Assembly: GCA_016650185.1 (NCBI GenBank)
Contig: JAENWE010000201.1
Location: forward strand, 1 to 12,450
DNA from: Vicinamibacteria bacterium
Lineage (GTDB): Bacteria > Acidobacteriota > Vicinamibacteria > Fen-336 > JAGNNV01
Direction: 5' to 3'
DNA length: 12,450 bases
Every line of letters starts with the position of its first letter. Position 1 is the first letter of the stretch. Below, in pieces: positions 1 to 7,548 of the stretch. The notes beneath the pieces are model-generated. The model was not told the DNA's origin. It saw only the letters and a list, made by a program, of their open reading frames with translations, and ran no database searches. A program made the translations under genes and the position numbers.

Positions 1-1
1 C

Positions 2-2125
2 GAGATCGCTCAGATGATCCGCCTGCCCGCGCGCGCGGCCAGCCTTCGCTTCGAGCAGGACCCGAACACCCAGGCGGGACTCGACGAGGTGCTTCGCGAC
101 GCCGCGGTCGATCAGGTCGGCCATCTCCCGCTGCTCGAGTTTGCGCTCGAAGAACTGTATCGGCAGCGAACGGCCGAAGGACTCCTGACCCACGCCGCCT
201 ACGTGGCGCTGGGGGGCGTCGAGGGCGCTCTCATCAAACGCGCGGAGGAGGTGTTCGCCTCGCTCTCCATCGCGCAACAGGCGGCATTACCCGAAGTCTT
301 TGGGGCGCTCGCTCGCGTCGGGGTTGAAGATGAGGGGGCCTTCACCCGGAGGTACGCCGCGCTGGATGCGTTCGATCGGCCGGAGAGCCGGGCGCTTGCC
401 GACGCGTTCGTGGCGTCGCGGCTCTTCGTCGCCGATCAGGGAGGTGACGGTCGGGCCGTGGTGTCGATCGCCCATGAGGCGTTGCTTCGCTCGTGGCCGC
501 GCCTTCGTGACTGGCTCGAGGAGAACCGCGAACTGTTGCGGGTGCGCGAGCGGCTGACGGCCTCGGCTGGTCTCTGGCTGGAGAAAGGCCGGCCGCGAGA
601 CTTGCTCCTCGCGGAGGGCAAGCCGCTGGACGAGGCCCTGCCCCTCGTCGCGATGCGTGGCCTCGATCTGTCGGCGAACGAGCGTGAGTTTCTTGGAGCC
701 TCGAGGGCGCGCATTCAACGGCTCTTGAGGATCCGACAACTCATGAACGCAAACGGCGTGGCCCTTGCTGGCCTCGGCGCTCTCTTGATGGGCTACTACC
801 TGTGGAAGGTCCTTCCAACCATGTCTGCCATAGCGGCCGGATTGGGTCTGGAACTGCCCCTCCCGACCAAGCTCGCGATCGTCGCCTCCAATCTTGTCGT
901 GAGATGGATGGCGCTGCTCCTGATTGTGGCTGCGCTCTTGTATCGCTTCCGGAATCGGCTGCGAGTGCCGGAGTTCATCAGCGTGGGAGTGGGGATCACG
1001 GTAGCCGCCGGCTGGGTGATCCTGGGGATCCAACTAGGACTCGTGGCGTTGCTCCTGCAGGTTGCGACCTACTATCCATCGACGATGAGGACGAATGGGA
1101 TCAGCGCGACCGCGGACCGCGCGGCCGTCGCCACACAACGGAGAGACTTCGCAGGGGCCGTGTCCCATCTTCTTTTCCGATACGAATGGCTTCGGACGCA
1201 ACCCCCGCCTCAGCAGATTGCCTATGCGGCCCTGTCCCTTGCCGATGCACAGGCTGCGCTCGGTGACGACGCCGCCGCGGAACGATCCTACCGAGAGGCG
1301 AGCCTCCTCCTGGCAAATTTCCGCCCGTGGTGGAATCCCGCAGATGGGGTCCAGGCCAAAAGCCTGGCTGCCAGCGCTCTTTCCAGTCTGGAAGGGGACC
1401 TGCCGCCTCTGGGTCTGCGTCTGCTGGACGCTCGCCGCGACGGGCTTAGCGAGGGGGCACTTGTCGCCGGCCTGAATCGCGGAGGCCCCGCTTTCCGGGC
1501 TGGCCTGCGGCGAGGGGACGTGATTCGAAGCATCGACGGCATACCCGTGCCCGACCGATCGGGCCTCGTCTTCGAGTTACGGCGTGGGAGCGACCGACGA
1601 TCGGCCCGGCTCGAGGTGCTGCGCGAGGGCCGGTCGCTGGCCTTGACCACGCAACTGGGCAAAGGCGCGGACATGTTCACCAAGGGCTGCGATATGGGAT
1701 ACATGGAGGATTGCGCGAGCCTGGGGATGGTGTACGAGCGCGGCCAGGGTGCTCCGGTGGACCTCGCTCGTGCGGCCGATCTCTACCGCCGGGCGTGTGA
1801 GGCCGAGGAGCCGTCAGGCTGCGTGAATCTCGGTCTCCATCAAGAGCGCGGAGAGGGCGGCGTGGCTGACTTTGCCGGCGCGGCAAGGCTATACGAGCAG
1901 AGCTGCGGCAACGGCGACGTGTGGGGCTGTAACAACCTCGGCGCACTCCTGGCGCGGGGCGTCCCCGGTGTGACAAAGAACGAACAGCGTGCGGCCGACA
2001 TGCTCTCGCAGGCGTGCGAAGCCGGTCTGCCGGAGGCTTGCGCCAACCGGGAGGTCATGAGATTAGGAGGCGAGGGGTTGGCGGGCGCGTCTCTCGCTGC
2101 ACCCGCCCGGCCTTACACACGATAG
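2..2125 (+). CDS. nSTAND1-type ATPase, C-terminal part, fused to membrane segment, PDZ and Sel1-like repeats (5' truncated by window)
   Basis: The open frame runs in from the window edge, so the P-loop ATPase part is missing; the ATG at 14 is internal. Residues are counted from that ATG. Residues 1-240 look like the helical/winged-helix end of nSTAND1 ATPases: a GHLPLLEFALEEL stretch, GGVEGAL at 67-73, and the hallmark AHEALLRSWPRLRDWL at 153-168. Hydrophobic stretches at about 246-267, 287-311 and 321-354 imply three or four membrane helices. The LP-TM...LELPLPT part (267-285) resembles the GspF/PilC family. Residues 400-430 look TPR-like and about 478-547 are a PDZ domain (GPAFRAGLRRGDVIRSIDG). 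Residues 555-680 are four Sel1-like repeats, each with a CX7C pair (559/567, 595/603, 631/639, 668/676), as in disulfide-stapled Hcp proteins. With three helices the C-terminal half would be extracytoplasmic. I infer a signalling or scaffold ATPase linking cytoplasm to envelope; its trigger is unknown. Confidence 0.85.
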   Translation, partial: EIAQMIRLPARAASLRFEQDPNTQAGLDEVLRDAAVDQVGHLPLLEFALEELYRQRTAEGLLTHAAYVALGGVEGALIKRAEEVFASLSIAQQAALPEVFGALARVGVEDEGAFTRRYAALDAFDRPESRALADAFVASRLFVADQGGDGRAVVSIAHEALLRSWPRLRDWLEENRELLRVRERLTASAGLWLEKGRPRDLLLAEGKPLDEALPLVAMRGLDLSANEREFLGASRARIQRLLRIRQLMNANGVALAGLGALLMGYYLWKVLPTMSAIAAGLGLELPLPTKLAIVASNLVVRWMALLLIVAALLYRFRNRLRVPEFISVGVGITVAAGWVILGIQLGLVALLLQVATYYPSTMRTNGISATADRAAVATQRRDFAGAVSHLLFRYEWLRTQPPPQQIAYAALSLADAQAALGDDAAAERSYREASLLLANFRPWWNPADGVQAKSLAASALSSLEGDLPPLGLRLLDARRDGLSEGALVAGLNRGGPAFRAGLRRGDVIRSIDGIPVPDRSGLVFELRRGSDRRSARLEVLREGRSLALTTQLGKGADMFTKGCDMGYMEDCASLGMVYERGQGAPVDLARAADLYRRACEAEEPSGCVNLGLHQERGEGGVADFAGAARLYEQSCGNGDVWGCNNLGALLARGVPGVTKNEQRAADMLSQACEAGLPEACANREVMRLGGEGLAGASLAAPARPYTR

Positions 2126-2216
2126 GGGGGCGGCCCGCCCGCTCACGCCGGTTCGTCTGGTCTTCTGGCCGTCGGAATGCCGACTTTGATGCTCGCACTG
2201 TATCCGGGGAGGTGGC

Positions 2217-2766
2217 ATGTCGGCACCGGGCGATCCCACTCAAGGGACTCATTCGTCGAACGAGACCGTGCCCCGGCCTTCCGAGGCGCGCCGTGACGCG
2301 GCGGATCGCTTCACGCCGGGAACGATGCTCGGCGGGCGCTATCGCATTGTCGCTCCGCTCGGCAAGGGCGGCATGGGCGAGGTCTACTGCGCTGACGACA
2401 TCCGGCTAGGCCAACCGGTCGCGCTGAAGTTCCTCACCGCCGTCCTGGCCAGGGACAAAGGGTCGCCTCGATCGTCTGGTTGACGAAGTCCGTCTCGGCC
2501 GCAGATCTCGCATCCGAATGTGTGCCGGCTTTACGACATCGCCGAGGCCGAGGGTCATCACTTCCTGGTAATGGAGTATGTCGATGGCGAGGACCTCGCC
2601 TCACTCCTGCGCCGCATCGGTCGTTTCCCCGGGGACAAGGCGCTCGACATTGCGCGCGATGTCTGCGCCGGCCGTTCTAGGCTTCTTCGCCGCTCTTCTG
2701 ATCGCTGCCTTCTACACATCGCTTGGCGGCAAACCGCTCTTCGGAAAGGCCCTTTTGGACGACTGA
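2217..2766 (+). pseudogene. Decayed Ser/Thr protein kinase (PknB-like), frameshifted and internally deleted
   Basis: A good start is present: GGGGAGG at 2206-2212, then ATG at 2217. The N-terminus reads as a bacterial Hanks-type kinase: RYRIVAPLGKGGMGEVY (glycine loop, residues 41-57) and VALKF with the ATP-binding lysine (K71). After ARDK the frame slips by an extra base near 2461, giving a stop at 2481-2483. The shifted frame reads RLDRLVDEVRLGR, and a missing base near 2503 restores the original frame (QISHPNVCRLYDIAEAEGHHF, then MEYVDGEDLASLL). At about 2670 kinase similarity ends abruptly after ARDVCAG. The HRD and DFG catalytic motifs and the rest of the catalytic core are absent. The tail continues in another frame as a hydrophobic segment (GFFAALLIAAFYTSLGG) ending with TGA at 2764-2766; this may be the membrane anchor of the same or another gene. 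It cannot make an active kinase. It ends 25 bp from the convergent permease gene. Confidence 0.8.
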
Positions 2767-2791
2767 TCCGCGAAACCGGCGTCCGCGCCCG

Positions 2792-4050
2792 CTATTCGTA
2801 GCGCAAGGCTTCGATGGGATCCTGGCGCGAGGCCCGGATCGCCGGCCACATGCCGAAAACGAGGCCCACCGTGGTTGAGACCAGGAAACCGAGCAGCACC
2901 GACCACAAGGGTGTGGCGGCTTCGAAGTCGAGCATGGGCCCCGCGGCCACGGCGGCCGAAAGACCAAAGGCGATGCCGAAGGCTCCCCCCACCGAGGTGA
3001 GGGTGACCGCCTCGACCAGAAACTGGGTCGCGATGTCGCGTCGCGTGGCCCCGAGCGCCTTGCGAATCCCGATCTCTCGGGTGCGCTGGGTGACGTTCAC
3101 CAGCATGATGTTCATCACTCCGACGCCGCCGACCAGTAAGGCGATGCCGGCCACGACCAGCGATGCCGCTTCGACCTTCGCCGTGATCTGTTCGAAGTTT
3201 TCGATCGCGCCGATGCTCGTACGGACCGCGAAGTCGTTTGGCTGATTGGATCTCAGGCCCCGCCGCGTCCGCAGGATTGCCGTCTCTTCCTCGATCAGCG
3301 CGTAATAGTCTTCCGGCCGCTTCGGTACCGTCGCGATGTAGAGCGAATCGTCGTCGGTTTTGAACCAGGGAAACTGATTGTCGAACGCGGAAATCGGAAG
3401 CGCGACCAGATTGTCGTTGCTGCGGCCGAAGACCGCGCCCTTCTTTTCGAACAGACCGATCACGCGATGGGGAAGGCCGGCCACCGTTAGTTCCTGGTCG
3501 ATGGGGTCGCGGTGCGGAAAGAGGGCGGAGGCCACGTCGGCCCCGATGACGCACACGCGGGCGGCGTGCGCGACGTCGGCGTCCGTGATGAAGCGCCCGT
3601 CCTGCACGAAGTGAGTGTTGGCCACGGAGTAGTCGGTATTGGTGCCGACAATGGACGGGCTGTCCGCCTCCTCCCGTCCCGCCTTGACCTCGGGCCCCCA
3701 CAACCAGCGCTCCTGCGAGACCGCGGCCGCGAGGTTCGAGAGTCGCTTCAACGCCATCGCGTCTTCGACGGTGAGATCGCGGCGGTTTCGCTGTTCTTCG
3801 AAAGACCCTCCCGCCCCTCCAAATCGGGGCTCGAACTTCTGGAACTGGACAAGGTACGTGCCGAAGGTGGTGAAAGACGCGGTCACGGCGTGGTTGAATC
3901 CGACCACCAGGCTGACCTCCATGATCACGGTGGCGACGCCGGCGGTAACTCCAAGCAGAGAGAGGAAGGTCCGCAGTCTGTGCGCGGCCATGGCGGTGAA
4001 CGCGAACGCGATGTTGGCGCCCCACGAGACTCGGAACCCGGGGCGGCGCA

Positions 4051-4051
<1 letters not shown>
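2792..4051 (-). CDS. MacB/FtsX-type ABC transporter permease (second permease of operon)
   Basis: Predicted inner-membrane permease of a MacAB-like transporter, 419 residues, without a fused ATPase domain. I chose the ATG at 4051-4049 because it overlaps the stop of the upstream permease by one base (TGATG), implying translational coupling; an in-frame start 57 bases earlier would lie inside that gene. Layout: TM1 at about 29-53, a large periplasmic core domain (55-295), and TM2-TM4 at about 296-318, 344-371 and 381-404. Family motifs include GGVGVMNIMLVNVTQRTREI, then GIRKALGATRRDIATQFLVEA, and a C-terminal WPAIRASRQDPIEALRYE. This layout is typical of macrolide/lipoprotein-type exporters that pass substrate from the periplasm outward through an adaptor. 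Substrate is unknown. It probably pairs with the upstream permease as a heterodimer. Confidence 0.93.
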
Positions 4052-5271
<1,220 letters not shown>

Positions 5272-5274
5272 CGC

Positions 5275-6489
5275 TTAACCCGAGGCGCCGTCTTTCGGCT
5301 TCGGCTTGTCCGCTCGGACCAGATCGCCCGGTTTGATCTCTCGCAGCACCTTGAACGGCCCGTTGATCAGAGTCTCTCCACCCAACAAACCCTCGAGAAC
5401 CTCGAGCGAAAGTTCGCCCAACAGCCCGGTCTTGACCTTTTGAAAGCGCGCTTTGTCGTTCTCAATCAGATACACACCCTCTTCGTCGCGCGGGGCGCCG
5501 GGCCGGGGCGCTTCTCCCGGCTTCACCTCAATGTCCCTCACCACTAGGGCCTGGATGGGAATCACGATGGCCTGGGCTTTGAAACCGGTCAGGATGTCGG
5601 CCTGCACCGACAGACCCGGCCGGATGTTCGTCGGCGGGTCCTTGATGTGGACCTTCACCTTGAACCTGATGGCGCCGGTCTTGAGAATGGGGCTGTTGCC
5701 AACCTCGGTGACCATGCCCCCGAAGGTACGGTTGGGGTAGGCGTCTATCCTCAGGCGCGCTTCCTGACCTAGTCTCACAGAGGGGATCGAGGTCTCATCG
5801 ACCTCCATCTCGGTTTCGACCACCGACATGTCCGAGATGGTGAGGAGCACCGTCCCGGGCTGGTTGAGAACCCCAATGACCACGACCTCCCCTTCTTCGA
5901 CGTTCCTCGCCGTGACCGTGCCGGACATCGGCGCCAGCACGGTCGTCTTGGCCAGATTGTCCGTGGCTCCTTCAAGCTGCGCTTGCGATTGATCGACCCG
6001 AGCCTGCGCGGCTCGCATCGCGGAATCGGCCCGGGCCATGGCGGAGCGCGCGCGGCGAAACTCGGCCTCGGAAATGATGGACGCCTTGTGGCTCTCCTCG
6101 GCCCTCTCGAAATCGTCCCGAGCCTGCTCCAGGTTCGTGCGGGCCGAGTCGAGCTCTCGCACCAAAGCGAGCACGCTCGCCTCCATGCTCCGTGCCCCGG
6201 CGCGCGCGTTGGTCGCATCGATCTGGAGCAGCAGCTGGCCTTTCTGGACGGAGTCGCCCTCCTTGACCGCGAGGCGTGTGATCTGTCCGGGGATGAGCGC
6301 GGAGATGTCGACTTTCTTCTGGGCCTGGACTCTGCCGTTCGCCGTGACCTTGGCCTGCAGGTCGGCGCGCGAAACCGTGACCACCTGCACGAGGGTGGGC
6401 TGTGGCCCGCGTTGCGACACGACAAGGCCCGCGGCCGCCGCCACCGCACCGAGAACGCCGAGTCCGACGACGACATTGTGTCGCTTCAG
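5275..6489 (-). CDS. HlyD/MacA-type periplasmic adaptor subunit (likely CTG start)
   Basis: Membrane-fusion protein that would bridge the inner-membrane permeases to an outer-membrane channel. With the CTG at 6489-6487 as start it has 404 residues beginning MKRHNVVVGLGVLG, a normal short cytoplasmic tip plus N-terminal membrane anchor. The GTG at 6444 would cut the anchor in half. A Shine-Dalgarno-like AAAAGGG lies seven bases before the CTG, and no ATG exists in frame upstream. Layout: anchor about 5-24, first lipoyl half about 63-94 (IPGQITRLAVKEGDSVQKGQ), a long Ala/Arg/Glu-rich coiled-coil hairpin about 96-178, second lipoyl half about 180-210 (LAPMSGTVTARNVEEGE), then beta-barrel and membrane-proximal domains. 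It is the first gene of the transporter operon. Its length and order match MacA-like adaptors. Confidence 0.92.
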   Translation of the reverse strand: MKRHNVVVGLGVLGAVAAAAGLVVSQRGPQPTLVQVVTVSRADLQAKVTANGRVQAQKKVDISALIPGQITRLAVKEGDSVQKGQLLLQIDATNARAGARSMEASVLALVRELDSARTNLEQARDDFERAEESHKASIISEAEFRRARSAMARADSAMRAAQARVDQSQAQLEGATDNLAKTTVLAPMSGTVTARNVEEGEVVVIGVLNQPGTVLLTISDMSVVETEMEVDETSIPSVRLGQEARLRIDAYPNRTFGGMVTEVGNSPILKTGAIRFKVKVHIKDPPTNIRPGLSVQADILTGFKAQAIVIPIQALVVRDIEVKPGEAPRPGAPRDEEGVYLIENDKARFQKVKTGLLGELSLEVLEGLLGGETLINGPFKVLREIKPGDLVRADKPKPKDGASG

Positions 6490-6493
6490 TGCA

Positions 6494-6503
6494 TCACCCT
6501 TTT
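6494..6503 (-). promoter_or_regulatory. Ribosome binding site supporting the CTG start of the adaptor gene
   Basis: On the minus strand AAAAGGGTGA precedes CTG-AAG-CGA, with seven bases between AGGG and the CTG. The site also sits just before an out-of-frame ATG-CAC-TGA that overlaps the CTG codon. The start choice is inferred from this spacing and from the complete membrane anchor it yields. Confidence 0.5.
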
Positions 6504-6655
6504 GGATAGTACCCTGATCACGGTCGTGTTCCGTCGGTAGGCCTGTCCGAGCTGCTCCAGAGCCTGGGTCGTTCAGTTCGCGCGGCCTTTGTCACCTCAG
6601 CGCCGCGGTCCTCACGCCGGTAGGCACCACCGCCGGACAGTTGGGATCGAGGCCA

Positions 6656-6674
6656 GACCCCGGTATTAGGGGTC
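6656..6674. repeat. Perfect short palindrome (GACCCC / GGGGTC) in the intergenic gap
   Basis: Six perfectly paired bases on each side of a seven-base A/T-rich loop lie about 60 bases downstream of the stop of the AhpD-like gene. There is no T-run, so it is not a classical intrinsic terminator. GACCCC...TATTA...GGGGTC resembles dispersed REP-like palindromes I know from other genomes, but only one copy is in the window. The remainder of 6490-6734 shows no gene. Confidence 0.4.
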
Positions 6675-6734
6675 ACCCTCCAAGTCGGGCAACCAGCTCG
6701 CCGCGACAGGCGTGATCCTCCAGCGGCCACAGGA

Positions 6735-7313
6735 TCATTCCTCGCCGAAATCCCGATCCGCATGTGGATGAGGGGGCATCCAGTCCTCCAGATCCACACC
6801 GACTGCGTCGGCGATACGATTGATGTAGTTGAAGTAGCTCACGATGTGCACCGCATCCGAAATCGCGCGGTCGTCGAAGCCTTCAGCGCGGAGCGCGTCC
6901 ACATGCCCGCGTCTCATAGCGCCTGGCGTCTCGGTGAGGGTCACGGCGAAGGTGAGCAGCACACGATCGGCCGCGGTGAGGGCCGCCTTCGTCCAATCCG
7001 TCTTGATCGCTTCAACCAACGAGTCGTCGTCGACCTCGGCACGGAGGTCGTGGGCATGCGCCTCCACTCAATAGTGGCAGTGGTTGGTCTTCGACACAAC
7101 GACGGCAAGCATTTCGCGCTGCACGCGGGTGAGCGGAGAGGCGCCGTGCATGAGCGTACCGTACAGCGCGGTCGACTGTTTCATCGCCGGCCCATTGAGG
7201 CTCTTGGCCTTGATGATCTGCCACACGTGTCCGGCGCGGGCAATCGCCGCGACGTACTCGGCGCGAACGATTCCGGTGGCCTCTGCCACCGGTACGGTCT
7301 TGATCCATGCCAC
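6735..7313 (-). CDS. AhpD-like (carboxymuconolactone decarboxylase family) selenoprotein with CHYU active site
   Basis: The gene reads as 192 residues if the in-frame TGA at 7070-7068 encodes selenocysteine (residue 82). It starts with GTG at 7313-7311, with GGGAGG seven bases upstream. The product matches the peroxidase-related branch of the AhpD/CMD family: SPLTRVQREMLAVVVSKTNHCHY, then U, then VEAHAHDL. Compared with AhpD, the active-site network is in register: E67, C79, U82 (where the second Cys of CxxC sits) and H86. Protein similarity continues without a break after the TGA (helical CMD fold, HIVSYFNYINRIADAVG), ending at a real TGA at 6737-6735. A hairpin meeting bacterial SECIS rules lies 24 bases past the TGA. 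The likely role is cytoplasmic peroxide or disulfide reduction via a selenenylsulfide. Known Sec-containing AhpD-like proteins make this plausible. The alternative is a nonsense mutation. No sel genes are in the window. Confidence 0.85.
7031..7050 (-). promoter_or_regulatory. Putative bacterial SECIS hairpin
   Basis: In the mRNA, CGACCUC pairs perfectly with GAGGUCG (7 bp) around a six-base loop, CGUGCC. The loop begins 24 bases after the UGA at 7070-7068. Known bacterial SECIS elements sit within the coding region about 16-37 bases past the UGA, with a G among the first two loop bases; here the second is G, followed by U as in E. coli fdhF. It would recruit SelB with Sec-tRNA. Confidence 0.7.
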
Positions 7314-7442
7314 GGGCGTTCCTCCCTCGAATGTTCAGTGGTCCGGCACCGGCCTCGTCCGGATCATACGGTTGACCATCAAAGGCAATTCTCCATGATC
7401 ATCCTGGGGTAGGCCTCGGGATGACGCCGGCGGGTTGTCTGC

Positions 7443-7548
7443 TCACTTCTTCAGATACTCCGAGAAGAACTCCACCATCTTCGCGGTCGACGTCACCCGG
7501 TTCTGAATCCTTCTCCATCCGTGCCCTTCATCCGGAAGTTTCTTGTGC
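7443..7548 (-). pseudogene. C-terminal remnant of an S9 prolyl-oligopeptidase-type peptidase
   Basis: About 35 codons directly downstream of the M28 gene, in another frame, read HKKLPDEGHGWRRIQNRV followed by MVEFFSEYLKK and a stop. This is the characteristic end of S9 peptidases (DPP/acylaminoacyl-peptidase type), where the His of EGHG is the catalytic histidine. The propeller, the GxSxG nucleophile and the Asp are all missing, and there is no start codon of its own. The open frame upstream is only a shadow of the M28 gene. I infer that an S9 gene once followed the M28 gene and was nearly all deleted. The gap 7314-7442 beyond it contains no gene I can support. Confidence 0.65.

Noticed and set aside
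2128..2140. Terminator after the STAND gene
   Set aside because: GGGCG/CGCCC with a three-base loop is only 5 bp and has no T-run; such pairs are common by chance at this GC content.
6735..7067. A separate 110-residue CMD-domain gene starting right after the TGA
   Set aside because: It lacks a ribosome site, starts at the codon following the TGA, and lacks the first half of the domain; it is the continuation of the selenoprotein.
7363..7368. TATGAT as a -10 box for the selenoprotein gene
   Set aside because: The hexamer is good but no -35 match lies at proper spacing, so I do not claim a promoter.
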